Source: Pleurotus djamor (taxonomy: Eukaryota; Basidiomycota; Agaricomycetes; Agaricales; Pleurotaceae). Taken from it: DNA of 64,000 nt. The translations under genes and the position numbers were made by a program. This document shows, in pieces, positions 35,302 through 47,632 of this stretch. Every line of letters starts with the position of its first letter. Positions within the stretch are counted from its first letter, which is position 1. Location: contig JAPEVF010000166.1 of the NCBI GenBank assembly GCA_029747585.1, positions 20,819 to 84,818 of the forward strand, in the 5' to 3' direction. The notes beneath the pieces were generated by a model. That model saw only the letters and a program-made list of their open reading frames with translations, made no database searches and was not told where the DNA came from.

Positions 35302-37139
35302 ATGCCTGTGGCTGTAAGGCGATCGAGTCGCGCGGCTTCCGCAAAACCATCATCCAAAGTACCTGCGAAGGCACCCGCCAAACCAGAGTCCAAGCCCGCT
35401 GCTAAACCCAAGAGCCAGCCCACCAAGAAGAGAGCTGCTTCGCCAACCAGGGCGGCATCGCCCGCCCCAAAACGGAGTCGCACCACCGAAACCAAGAAGT
35501 CGGAGGCTGCCGCTCCTGCGAAGAAGGCGAATGGGACATCAGCTGCGAAATCTACAGCATCCAAGACAGCAGCCAAACCACCCATTGTGAAAACCGGCGC
35601 AAAGAAGCCTGTAATCCCGTTAACGAAGGCTGAGAAGCCAGAGAAACGTGTCGCTACACCAATCCCTCAACAAAAGCCATATTTCAACCCCCTCCCAGTA
35701 CCTCCCCCCAAACAGCGGCCGGGACTCACCCTGTGGGCGTGGGGCGCAGGCAACTTCGGTCAGTTCGGGATGGGACCCGATGTCCTTGGTGAGCTTGATA
35801 AGCCACGCAAGAATCCTTGGGCAGAGGCGAAGATGCAATCAGGCGAGTTCGGCGAGGAAGGTGCTGGTCTGGAAACAATCGCTGCAGGAGGTCTTCATAC
35901 ACTCTTCGTCGATGAGAAGGGAACTGTGAGTCATGTCCTTACTTAGTCACTTTCTAACGCCCTGACTGTACTGCCGTGCTGTAGGTCTGGACATGTGGTG
36001 TCAACGATGATGCTGCCTTGGGTCGAGTCACGAAGGATGTCCCAGACCCGGAAAATCCGGGCCAATTTCTAAATGTTGACGATCTTACCAGTGTTCCCCA
36101 TCCTCTGACCTCTTTGGTGGACGAAAAATTCCGCGCCGTCAAGATCATTGCTGGTGATAGCATCTCAGCTGCTGTCAGTGATCAAGGCGACCTCCGTGTT
36201 TGGGGGACTTTCCGCGTTCGTTACATTGTTCTCTCATCTTTTGAGCCGGCACACTAATACTCACTCATCCAGGCCAACGAAGGCTCACTCGGGTTTGCCA
36301 ACGGCAATCAGCACCAGTTCAAACCGGTGTCTATCTTGGAACTCCCTCATAAGCCGGGCGACTCCGAGAAGGTTTCTTCGATTGCATCAGGGAGCAACCA
36401 TCTCCTTGTTTTGACCACGCACGGGAACATCTACACTTGGGGCGCCGGAGAGCAGTCTCAGCTCGGCCGCAAATTGATTGAACGAAGAAAAATCCATGGG
36501 ACTGTCCCCGAAAAGATCACTCTTGGGAACCGCAGTCGCAAGGCGGTTCTTGTTGGCTCTGGTGTTTACCACTCATTTGCCGTCGATGATCAAGGGGATG
36601 TCTGGGGTTGGGGACTCAATACTATGGGTCAAACGGGGACTGGCTATTCAGGGCCCGGGGACGATGAAGTCAAGGTGCCGACGAAAGTCATTGGTCTGAG
36701 CAAGGAAGAGCTCGGAGGCGAGACTGTCGTGGAGGTCACTGGTGGGGAGCACCACACGCTCTTCCTGACCTCTGGGGGTAAAGTTTACGCATGCGGCCGC
36801 TCAAATTGTAGTCAACTCGGCCTTCCTTCCGATCACGAGGCGTTTAAAGATCGCGAGCACGACGATTTCGTCTCGATACCAACTCTCGTCAAACTCTCCG
36901 ACGAAGACGACGAGGATCCCGCGAGGCATATATCGGCTGGTCTCCACAACAGTATGGCTGTGACGGAGGAGGGGGCCCTATTCGTTTGGGGTCAAGGTAC
37001 GCAAGGAGAGCTCGGAGTGGCTGACGTTGAGGTTACGACACCGAAGATGATCGTTCGACGTGAAGGTGGTTCGTGGGCAGCCATCCAGGTCGCTTGTGGT
37101 GGTCAACATACACTGGGACTTTTCCGGAGCAAGAAGTGA
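35302..37139 (+). CDS. RCC1-type guanine nucleotide exchange factor for Ran
   Basis: RCC1 (Srm1/Prp20, Pim1 in yeasts) loads Ran with GTP on chromatin and so drives nuclear transport and spindle assembly. Three exons (35302-35925, 35985-36215, 36273-37139) encode 573 residues. The first ~135 residues are Lys/Ala/Pro-rich with nuclear-signal-like KKRAASPTRAASPAPKRSR, a histone-tail-like chromatin-binding extension. Seven-bladed propeller repeats follow, each with GxxxT/SxxV..GxVWxWG signatures: LWAWGAGNFGQFG, VWTCGVNDDAALG, LRVWGTFR, IYTWGAGEQSQLG, VWGWGLNTMGQTG, VYACGRSNCSQLG, FVWGQGTQGELG. The protein ends shortly after GGQHTLGLF. Intact. Confidence 0.93.
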
Positions 37140-37362
37140 ATCCATCCTATAGCCTAATTTCTTAGTGTCTTTTCGTAATCAATGTCTCATTTTTCCCTTC
37201 CAATGCCCCATCATTCCTAGTCCATCTATCACGTAGCATATCCTGGCAATCTCAATATCAATACCTGCATCATTACATATAAGTATCTTCGTCGTATATT
37301 CCTGGGAGGTATATTCCAATGCCGTAGTACATCCAAGTTGTCGCGTAGTAACATCTGGTACT

Positions 37363-38906
37363 TTACTGATACGTCGCTGCCAATCTTCCAACGATGTATT
37401 TTTCGGTATTGATGGGCTCATACTTAGCCTTTCCAGCCTCACAAGTTGGCAGGCAGGATATTTCAGCGCTGAAATTGGGGTTGCAGAAGAAGGCAACGGA
37501 CTGGCGAGCGGGGGTGATGGTCTCCTTGTCGTTGATCTGCTTGGCGGGAGGAGCGACCACACGATGGAGGGTAGACCGAAGAAGGTCATTACTCCAACGT
37601 GAAAGTAAATCTCCGACGTTGATGACGATGGTGTCAGGCTTTTGTAACTTAGTGAGTAGATGCGTGAATTCACTGCGAACTGGACATACGATGGGAGGCG
37701 CTGCATGGAAGACTTTGGTATGGGGATTTTGGACCTGAAGACCGCCGACCTATGACACATGTTATAGAATTCGTGAGTGAGTGAGTGGATGTAAATAACG
37801 TTGCTTACCGAATCCTGGAAGAGTAGAGTGACAGTACCGTAATCTAGTGCACCAGGTTAGTTCAGCGGGAGAACATACCATGCGAATTCAACAGACCACT
37901 GTGAGCGCCAGCGCGTGCTTGACCATCCTGCTCAAGGACAGATCGCCTGACCGGTGGGTAAGAAAGAAGCCTGAGGTTGTGGCATTGTTCGTTGACTTTG
38001 CTGTCAAAGTATGATTCGTCGAGTTCGAGTCCGAGGGCAATTGATCTCATCACAAGGACATGCAAGTCATGACAGGTCTACGCCGGAATAAACATTATGA
38101 GAGCGGCCGTGGTAAGAGGTGTCTCACCTGGTAGAAATCCAACATGGTGCGCTTGAACTGCGGTGCGTCAGCTTCTTGAGGCCATTGGTTTTTCCACACA
38201 GAGTCCCAATCCCGTCCAATTTCCATTGTCTCTTTGAAATCGGGAGCCTTGGCTCTGAGTGCTGCGATTTCGTTGGCATCCGCAGACTGGGTAACTCGTT
38301 CACGCCCAATCGCGACGTAGCCTCTGTTTGAGCGAGGATCCTCCCAAGCTAGTTGAGACTAGGGAAGCATATCAGTTTCGTCCCTTGTTTTCAGGACAAG
38401 GCCCACCTTAGTACTTTTGGGCAACTTGAAAAAGTCGGCACTCTGAAACAGACGAGTCAAGGATTGCTACCAGGAATGGTCGTCCTACAAACCTTCCCAA
38501 AAACATATTGGATGGTTTCTGTATTGATTGAGATATATATGTGAATCTGGGTGGTTGTGTACTCGAAGGAAAGAAGCGTACCAGATGGAATGCCATGTCC
38601 CGCCAAGTAAATGAAACCACTCTCTTTGAACGCTGTGACGATCTCCACTGCAGTTGCCTTTTTCTCCGAATGCGATTTCGCTGCTCGAAATTTAGCGAAG
38701 TCTATGACAGGGATGTGGAACCCTTCGCCGCTCTGCAGAAAAATGATGAGTGACGTGAAGTGGACAAGGGTGTCGAACCAAACACCTACGTTGGCCACAG
38801 TCGCTAAACCACATCGTGCATGGCTCCACTGAGTAGGAAATCTGCAGAGTGGACGCTTGAAGGCGTTTCCATGGCTAGAAAGTCTTACACAACTTGAAAG
38901 CATCAT
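37363..38906 (-). CDS. 2-oxoglutarate/Fe(II)-dependent oxygenase (isopenicillin-N-synthase-like)
   Basis: Nine exons (38906-38790, 38732-38582, 38518-38493, 38442-38407, 38358-38128, 38077-37897, 37843-37809, 37749-37690, 37638-37363) sum to 1113 nt, 370 residues. The DIOX_N part begins FHIPVIDFAKF and includes FIYLAGHGIP. The catalytic jelly roll has the iron triad H-x-D in RAGAHSDYGTVTLL and the distal His in LRSTLHRVVAPP, plus the 2-oxoglutarate Arg in ARQSVAFFCNPN. The first ~38 residues are basic and aromatic and could be a mitochondrial leader. Fungal members hydroxylate or desaturate many small molecules, so no substrate is assigned. The first intron (57 nt) is stop-free and a multiple of three. 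Confidence 0.88.
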
Positions 38907-39269
38907 GGGTAAAGCGGAAAGAAATCGAAATCGAGTTGCGCGGGGTAAGAGATACGTCCATGGTTAAGTAACTTGACATCGGTAGCGATAAGCACCACTG
39001 AACATGTGGCGACCTGAATGGAGGTGTATTCGCGGTTATCTGTGCACACTACTATATTTTAAACAGCTGATATTGATCCACGCAAAGCAAGAGACGCTCA
39101 GAGGGCACTCGAGGTGCACACAACATTGTATGGTACTAAGTAGTTCTAGAAAACGTACTCGGAGAACGAAGACGGCGGAAGAGGGTCATCAACGTTTTGC
39201 CTCCTTCAGGACCCCATCTTCAAGGGGTGACACGTTAGGATTGAGCTGGAATTGAGCAGAGAAGAGGGC
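38907..39269. other. Intergenic spacer upstream of the oxygenase
   Basis: This 363-bp region between two minus-strand genes should contain the oxygenase promoter. I see no gene or repeat in it. Confidence 0.5.
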
Positions 39270-41492
39270 TTACTCTCCAGCTGCGACTTCGGCACAGCAT
39301 CTCTCGAATTCGTCAGACACAGAAACCTCATCCCATTTCTCTACGACAAAATCCTGAAACAAACGTCAGCTGATAGATTGGAGGAGTAACCGTTATACAT
39401 CACCTGTACTAAGATGTGGAGTTCTTCCCAAACGTTCGTGGCGAGGAGGAGGGCAAAACTTGACTGAGGGGTGATGGTCGACATCATGTGGTCCAAAGCA
39501 AGAGAGGCGAGAGAGGGCATTGAGTAACGATGGGCAATTTGGTATATCGACAGCGCAGAGGCAGGAGGAGGGGTGGGGGCTGGGTGGGGATGAGGATCAG
39601 GCGTCGAATGATTTCTCTGCGAGCGGGGAGATATTGGATAGTGGGAAGAACTCGCATAACTTGATTTGGCTGCAGAAATCGGCATCGGAACCGTTTTCGA
39701 TCGCGAAATGCCCGGAGTCGTTGATACACTCAACCCTGTCGTAGTCGAAGTACTTGCGGTGGTGTTACTGGGGCGACGAGGTGTGGAAGTAGAAGTGCTA
39801 GCACCTGTTGCCTGACGGTTGACCACATTGGTGGGCTTCGGCGTGGATGCGACGGTCCTACTAGAACTAGGTTGATCTCTGGAGGTAGATTCCGAAGAAG
39901 GTAACAGAGTCTTCGACTGCTTGATGACATCATCGTTAGAACGACGGCTACCACCGCTGGTAATACTCCTACTATCTCCCATAATACTTTCTTCATCATT
40001 GGCCTTGTCGAAGGTCTTCCAATCCCATTCATCGCCCTGGAGGCGAAGCCACTTAGCGTTCCAACTAGTTCCGATACCTTCCACCGCTGCTCTAGGATCA
40101 TCGTGCTCCTTGAAAAGGACCCAGTTGGCATAACAGTATTTGAGTAGCCAGTATACGGTCTCGAAGTCTGCCTCGTCAACAACGACGGTGTAGAGTTTCC
40201 GTTCTCCGGGGTTGGAAGTTTGAGCCTCCAAGAAAGAGGAAGTGAGCATAGTGGCAAAGTACTCTGACCGACGGATGAGGATGTCGGAGTGTGCGTATAT
40301 GTATCGTTTACGCGCCGTTATTTGGTGTGGATATGGCGGCTCAGATCTCTCGGAGAGAGACTCAGATGAGGGCAGGGGCGTATCAGGTTCTCTTGACTTC
40401 TCCAGACAGACGAATCTTACGTCTCCAGTATCTAACGCGGAGTAAGTGGATGATTAGATCAAAGACATGATCAGAGACGTACTCGCATTGTCTAGAGAGG
40501 CCTCAAGGCCATCTAATAGGTCACGAGGCACATAATACGCAGAGGGATGTTGAGGAAAGAATGGCCCAACGGGACTATGGATCTGAATGCATATGACCAG
40601 GGAGTTAGTGTCCTTGATACGTGGATTCTCCAATAGCTCTGAGAGTGGAGGTAAAGGGCAGTCTAATTGGATGGTTAGAATAAATATTTAATAGGTATAA
40701 CATCGTGTTTACCCCAGACTTCGTGTTCTTGTCTGAACGACCAGTCTTGTTGCCAGATTTGCCATATCCATTCGGGTCGATGTCCACGTTCGCCCAACCT
40801 ATCGTCCGAGCACTTCACGGCGGCCATGATGGAGGCAGGCATTTCGTAGTTTGCCTGTGCGTAATCCACGACCATAGAGGTTATGTACAGGGACAACGTC
40901 TGAGGGCCATTTCTCTCCCCTTCGAGAATGGTGCGAGCTAATGACAAGGAAGTGAGTAACCTGAGTGAGCGTAGACGTACAGATCAGCTTCATGCTCACC
41001 TATTTCCAACTTGAACTTGTCGTCTCCAATAGAAGGCGACTCCCTCAACACTTCGAAGCTATCGTCGGTCAAGACAGCCTCGCTTGTTCCTTCATCTGGG
41101 GCCTGCACAGTGTCTACGGATTCTACCCAATCCCTCAGTTGTGCGACGTCGCGTATTACCCATTCAAATCCCTAGGTTACTACACTGTTGAGTCAAATGT
41201 TGGTTGCACGAAGTGGACGGGGACGAACGGTAAATGACCACTGGCGGTGCGATTCCGCGGTCGAATTGCTAGCAATTCGCATGGCGTTTCCACGTTGTGA
41301 TTGCTGTTGCGTTAAGAGAAGAGAAGGTGGTTTGTAGCCAGCGTCCCAAGAACCAGAAGCACGTTGTCCAGACAATGAGCCCGTGTTCGAGTGCACCGAC
41401 GGCGGTCGACTTAGACTATACCTTGACCAAGGCCACGCCGGTCTGGAGAAAGCGGGCGCGCGACCTGGGGAGCCTGACAAAGGCGTGGACAT
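39270..41492 (-). CDS. MATH-BTB/POZ domain protein
   Basis: Six exons (41492-41229, 41171-41000, 40937-40713, 40662-40483, 40433-39404, 39353-39270) give 651 residues after adding one base. The N-terminal half is MATH-like (HRQWSFTGFEWVIRDVAQL; the end of the domain holds EWIWQIWQQDWSF). A BTB domain follows: GDVRFVCLE, then RYIYAHSDILIRRSEYFATML and VVVDEADFETVYWLLKYCY. It is interrupted by a long Ser/Thr/Pro-rich insert before YQIAHRYSMPSLASLALDHM, the BTB C-terminal helices. MATH-BTB proteins usually recruit substrates to CUL3 ubiquitin ligases. As written, the frame breaks at the GGGG run at 40375-40378; one extra base there restores both frame and total length, so I treat it as an assembly error. 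Confidence 0.8.
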
Positions 41493-41659
41493 GTGGAGGT
41501 ATGCAGGTGGTGTCGTGTAATGAAGTTGCTAGGAGGGCACGCTCGCGCCATGGTCGCTCCGGCTTTGCTCAGGTTTGATCAAGAGACGCGTCCATTTTTG
41601 GAAAATAGGTGCTACAATAATACAGTGCTACAGTTGAACATCTATAATTATTTAGTACG

Positions 41660-43826
41660 CTAATACGTCTCCCAGAAAATATCTTTGAGGACTTCTCGCA
41701 TAACTGAGGAAGACGCGTTAGGGTAGTCGTGCAACTGATAAGATTCTTTGGAACTCACGCGTCCAATGGTGGAAGGCTTCCTTGTCTTGCCATTTGCCGA
41801 GGTCATTGTGGGCATCTCGTAGTACAAGACTAGCCGCTAGTCTGGTATCATTGGCAGCTGCGCCCTTAACAACATTCAAGTCGATTTCCCTGGAGGTGAC
41901 GCTTTTCAAAACGTGTTGGCGCAGTGGTGAACCAAGATAATCCGAAGTGCGTGCATTGCGGAAGGTAACCGGTTGGGCGGCGCAGAAGAATACCTGAGAC
42001 GACGTGGTCGGTAAGTTCATCCTGCATTGTAAGTTCCTGTAGTCAATCACTCACAACATTGATGAACTCAGACTCGTATTTCTCTACGGGTAGCATCTCC
42101 ATTGAGTCATGGAATGCTCGACAGTGTCCAAACACCTTCTCCAAAGTCAAAGTGATAGACGTAGCCGCAGGTGATTTAGGTTGGCCAGCAAAATTCTTTG
42201 GGATTCCGGCGAAGAATAAGCATACTGAAGTAGAGGAGAGACTCAATTGTGCGTACCACTACGAGGACACCGTCGGGATGCATCAAACTTTTCAGCGCTC
42301 CCCAGAACTCCACAGTGAAGATATGTTGTGGCACTCCACCGCCTGAGAAGCAGTCGTGCACGATGAAGTCGAAGAGTTCTGGTTCTGATTGCGCAGCAAT
42401 TTGAGAGCGTCTTTGTTCAACCCAGCCTCTGGCATCCTCCAGGAATACCTTCCCTGGACCTGGATCTGGCAAGCCAAAGTATGTTCGCGCAGCTTCGTAC
42501 ACTGCGGGATCTATTTCAACGATGGTGGTCGAAACACCATGTCTCTGGAAGGCAGTTGTCGAGATACCAGCGCCAAGACCACTATTCGAAGTGAGGTCAG
42601 ACAATGCCTGTCAGAGAAGCAGAGTACTTGCATGACCAATGCATTGTCAAACTTGCCCTTCTTCGTAGTACTATTGACCATTCGAACAGCTTCTTGGAGC
42701 ACGAAAGTAGAGTAAATGGAATCTCCCAAGGGTACACCGAAGGCGTCTTCCAGCGGCGGCGTATCGTCCAAGACACCGATCTTAGCTCCTAACCATACAC
42801 CTCCAAGAATGGAGTGATCGGCGCGTATCCAGCGGACGGAATGCATCTCTTCGTCGGGTGCACCATCAAATTCAGGAGGTGGCAACGCCTCTGCAACGGC
42901 AATGAGACCAGTTACTGACTGAACAGAAGAATGTATGAGGATGGGGAAGTCGGGGCGGATGTAGGGATCCTTGAGAGGACTGGGGAGTGCCGGAGACTTG
43001 AGGAGGGTATACAATGCAGCGAATAAGCCAACCGAAGTGGCCAGAGCGAATGTCGAGAAACCGAAAGAAGACTTTTTGCTAGTCTGAGTGGCAGGTCGTT
43101 GGATATATGTCGTGAGAGCCAGAGTAGAACTCAACCAGGAGAGGAAGATAAACTTAACGAACCCTCCTCAATGATCAGTGGAATTGACATAAAAGCGACG
43201 CCACCCACTATCTCGCTGTTGGTAACATGGTTAATGAGGGGTATCCGTGCGATGACGCTTTGAAGGAAGCTCGAGGCAGCGACGCTACATAGAATAGCGG
43301 CTATAGGACGACTTGAGCTCTCATCTTGGCTTCGAGCGAGCTGTAACAAGTCGATTTCAGTATTCCGAGCCCACTCAGAAAGAACCAAACGCACCCCGAT
43401 GTTCGAAGCAACCCCAGCTACCAGATAGGCCACAGGTGCCAGCGTCACTAAATGAGTGACCGCAGGACCGTAAATGGGCTCATGCCGCCGCGCTGTCACC
43501 ACAGCTACCCAGTACGTCGCCTTCGGTGCAGCTGCAAGGAGGACTGACAGTCCAACAAGAAGCTTCGTCTTGCTCAATTTGACAGGTACGAGGGCGGCAA
43601 GGCCCAGGGACGCGATAAAGGCCTTTTTAAGCAGATACTTTGTCGGAACGGAGGCATATATAGGGACCAAGGTACGTTCGTACGCAAAGAGGTACAGAGC
43701 CAGCGGAAAGATGGAAAGGATGATCTCTGCGAACCCGTAGGACAACGATGACGGCTCAGCCGTCTGCGTCGTCGTTGTCGTAGACGGTGGCGGGGACTTT
43801 TTCGACTTTGCCGTGGATTTCGACAT
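41660..43826 (-). CDS. Membrane-anchored spermidine-synthase-like aminopropyltransferase fold protein
   Basis: Five exons (43826-42632, 42581-42257, 42195-42055, 41993-41759, 41703-41660) give 646 residues if one base is added to the CCC run at 43162-43164. The N-terminal ~260 residues hold about seven hydrophobic helices (LSYGFAEIILSIFPLALYLF, SLGLAALVPVKL and others). The soluble C-terminal half has the Rossmann methyltransferase core of polyamine synthases: ALVIGLGAGISTTAF, TTIVEIDPAVYEAA, VFLEDARGWVEQ and FDFIVHDCFSGGGVPQHIFT. The first intron is GC-AG (42631-42582, donor GCAAGT), and only this splice gives ALVIGLGAG. Fusion to a membrane domain occurs in a known group of fungal and bacterial spermidine-synthase-like proteins of unclear substrate. 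Real polyamine synthesis is not implied. Confidence 0.8.
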
Positions 43827-44066
43827 GAGAGTTGAGATGAAGGTGTTGGGGAAATGTCAAGGAAACGACGATTTGGAATGAAGCATAAGTGTCTGGTTGT
43901 TATCTGTCTCCGTCACGTCCTACACAAACCGTCTCAAACGCCGGATGCAAACACGTCATTCGTCGGAACAGAAAACACCATGGTATTTCCGCTACCACCA
44001 TCAGGCCTGATTTTTGGTGCAACTATCACGGGCACAAAAACAGACAAGTATCATTTCTCGGTATAT

Positions 44067-47000
44067 TTACACTCGTATCGTGTCTACCAGATTGTCAACA
44101 AGACTGACTAAACGGCCAACTTCGTAAGTCGCGAGAGTCAGGTTCTTCTCAAATGTGAGAGACTCTGTCAGCGCAGGAAGCGTCGTCGCTCCATAGCCTG
44201 TGAGCACACCGCGGTCAACGGGGACGGCATTGGCCCCGAAACTAGGTTAGTACTCACCTAACCATTTACCTGGCGCCACTCCCAGATGTTTGTACCACTC
44301 GCGATCCTTGATGCCTTCCTTCGAAATGAAGCCAAGCTCAAACTTTCGCAGTTTTTGGTTCACCGCATGAACGCGCTTGGCCGCTGCTTGGAGGTCGCGA
44401 ATTGGGGATGCGTTGAGTCGACCAAAGCAGCCCTGGAAGCCACTGTGGTAAGCGAACCCGACCAACTCTTGGAAACCCAGGCCATCGTTTAGCGACCTGG
44501 AGTCATGAGTTTGTCCATGATGGCCCGATGAGCATTCGAGGCCCAGTCTCTTGAGAATGCGGCAGATAGTCTTCTTGATTGTCCGCCTGGACCTCCATTT
44601 CAAGAACTTTTTCAACGATGTCTTGAAACTCTCTTCGGCAGCAAGCTTTTCAAAGTCAAGGGAGATACTCGCCACCCTCAGCTTCTCAAGCGACGTTCTG
44701 AGAGGGGAGACATCGAGATCGATAGACTGAAGAGCAGCAATATGTTCGACTCTGTGCAACTAAATCAGACGAACGTCAACATGACGCCCAGTGAAACAAC
44801 GTACCCGTCGAGGTAACCGCTCAATTGGTCTGCATAATAGGTGGTGTTGAAAGGAAGGACGATGGAGCTGGAAATACGGAGGGTTTGCAGGCCCAGGTGT
44901 TTAGCAATCGCGACCTAAAACCGGATGATCGATCAACTTTGGACATCGATAGCAGTCGAAAGGCTGGGTCTAACATGTCTGAAAAAGCCAGCATCTCCGT
45001 AGAGCTCTTGCCATCGTTCTGAATCAAACACTGAATGGTAGTGATACACAGGATCGTGTAGAGTCGAGCTGAACCCGCCGTTGGAGCACGGAATCTTCTG
45101 AAGTGTAAGATTGGATGACGCAATATGAAGTACGGACTTACGCCGATCCATTGTAAGAAAACAGTGTAATCACTGCCGGAGCCAAGGGGGTTGACACCTA
45201 TCGTCGTAGACGACGCTCCCTGCTGGTCGTCATGGGAATCAACATCCAAGGTCGCGTTCTTCCCAAAAAGTTTTCCCGTGTCCTGAGATGCACTCCATAA
45301 GGAGCGTCCTGGCTCGGTCGGGTGTGGGAGCTCTTCCGCGGTCTGCTTCAGTAAGTGTGCTAGAAGGGGAGACGCAGAAGTCGAGAAACGGGACCCAGAC
45401 ACAGATGAATCTACAGGTCCCAAAGATTCAGTACGAGCAGGAAAACATCAGTCCGTGAAACTTGACAAACCCAAGTTGAGATAAGCAACGACATTGGCAC
45501 CTAACCAAGTCGCAAAATCTTCGCCGTATTCAGTGGAGCCGATTAGCCCGTACTGTGAGAGTGCATATTCAGCCAGTCACGCTATTGGCCATGGACACCA
45601 GGCTAACCTCTTCTGCGTCCCAGCTGGCAATGATAATAGTTCGGAGAGGCTTCCAGCCCTGTCGTATCAATGACCCGAAGCCGCGGATGACCTCATGGAC
45701 GGACGCAGTTCCACTACTAGGATCGGTAGCGCCCATAACCTGTGAGGCTACGTTAGGCCAACGCACAAACGACAACGGTCCGACATTACCCAAGCTGCAA
45801 GATAAGAAAGATGGGTCAATGGGGGTCTTGGTGGTTATAAAAGAGTGACGTACCATCTCTATGATTGCCCAACATGACGACCTCATCCTTGATAAACCCA
45901 GGGATTACACCGATGGTGTTCCAAATGGGAGTCACTTTCTGGTCAACTAAGCGCAGAGTCAGAAAATCTAGAACGACAACTCAAAGAAAACCAGAACCTT
46001 TGTTGACGAGTTTAACCTCCATACCCTCCCACTCGCCTCCTTTACCAACTTTCTCCAGAAGAACTTGGGCATTCGCCCACGAGATAGGTAAACTTGGAAT
46101 ATTAGGTATGTTCGAGCCCTCGGTTCGCGTGCTGTTTTCGTAAGATGGATACCCGGGAGTGGTGGGGTCACCAGGATATATGGAGAGGTACTGAACGGAA
46201 CCTCGTTGAACGGATGTCGGGCTTCTTGCAGGACCATGAGGGTAACTGAACCCAGCTCAAATAAGCGTTCATGATGGACTAGTTAAGAGTAACATACGCT
46301 TCGTAGCCGTTGGCCACTGTAACGGTGCCATCATCACGAGGGTCAGAGTAGATCAGAACTCCAGACGCTCCCAGTTCTTGGGCACCTTTGACCTAAGGCG
46401 AAGGTGTACGAGTGAGTTAACTAGGTACAAAAGCGTGATAAAATACCTTCAGCCCACGAAATATACCGCCATAACGACAGATAACAAGGGCACCAGTTAG
46501 ATCAACACCTAGAGGACGACCAATCGTCAAAATGAAGCAATAAACGCATGACGAGAGGAGTTTCTACCTTGTTTAACTAGTGTGCTGTAATCCTAGAAGG
46601 TCTCTCAATTCGATCCACTAGGTTGAGAAACCATTGAGTAGATTACTCACGTCTTGGTCTCCATAGTTGGCGTATACCAACTTCCCTTGCACAATACCCT
46701 CAGGGCTCAACCCATGGAAAGTGGGTACTTCATCAGCGTATAAATGCGCTTCTGGGTCAGTAGCATCCGCCTCCTCCACTAAATCTGCTTCCCACACCAC
46801 CGTCCCATTCTCCGCCACCACCACAAGTTCACGTTCAAGCGGAGTGTTCATCACAGGAAAATAGGTGTCAATCCATGCTGTAGGTCGCCTCAGTCGTGAA
46901 ATCGACTCAGTAGCATGCCTCGATGCAGGTGAACCAGCTGCAAAGATAGGTTCCGCGCGAGGAGGTTTGATCCCGAGCTCACGCTGAAGAACAGCCAAGA

Positions 47001-47382
47001 AGTCTTTCGCTGTTTGCAAATCCTGCGGAGAACCAGCCAAGTGCGGCTTCGTTGCGAATTGCCTTGAAGCTAGGATCGCGCTGGTTTCATCTGGGACGGA
47101 CCTGAACCACCGAAATCCCGATCAACCCATCTCCGAGGATGATTTATGGAGTGTCAGTACTCACAGAAATGCTTTCTCTGCTTCGCGCCCGACAAGTTTG
47201 TGCTTATCTTTCGAGGCGAGGTCCACAAGCACATTCGTCACTCCAGAAAAGTGGAGCGTGCATAATACAAGAACGAACGCAAACGCTCTGCGAGAATACC
47301 AGGGGCCCCGGGATCGTCGACGCGTCTGAATGAACCGAGTCGACCCTGGTTCTGCGTAAGGGTTCGCTTTATCCTTGTCCAT
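44067..47382 (-). CDS. VPS70-like M28 peptidase (glutamate carboxypeptidase II / transferrin receptor type)
   Basis: A many-exon gene encodes a type II membrane protein. A short Arg-rich cytosolic tail precedes one helix (AFAFVLVLCTLHFSGVTNVL), then the ectodomain. A PA domain is marked by GKLVYANYGDQ and VKGAQELGASGVLIYSDPRDDG. The M28 zinc domain has His/Asp in MLGNHRDAWVMGATDPSSGTA and the Glu pair in IIIASWDAEEV, with further segments NPLGSGSDYTVFLQWIG and HDPVYHYHSVFDSERW. The dimerisation-like C-terminus ends VSLVDNLVDTIRV. Metal ligands look intact, so it may be an active carboxy- or aminopeptidase. Yeast VPS70 affects vacuolar protein sorting. The family is confident, while the role is inferred. 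Exact junctions in the middle third were not all traced. Confidence 0.88.
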
Positions 47383-47632
47383 TGTCAGTTTCTGCACCCT
47401 CGTCGTTGGTAGTCAGGAAGAAAGAGAGGGCTGTGAGAACGGCCGGCCTAGCCATAGCGGTCTCCCATGACTAGTTGAGTCGGAATGAGAATAATGACTA
47501 ATATATAACCGGGGGAAGCAACACTTTATTTTTGGCAGCGATAATCAGAGAATTGAAGTCCAGGAAAATACTCTATGGGGTCTGAACGGGTAACAAACGA
47601 AAGGGATATACATATCATATGAAGTCCATCAT

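Noticed and set aside
37855..37874. tRNA D-arm-like sequence GGTTAGTTCAGCGGGAGAAC
   Set aside because: It lies in an intron and exon edge of the oxygenase gene and has no acceptor stem, anticodon arm or GGTTCGAATCC T-arm at the right spacing.
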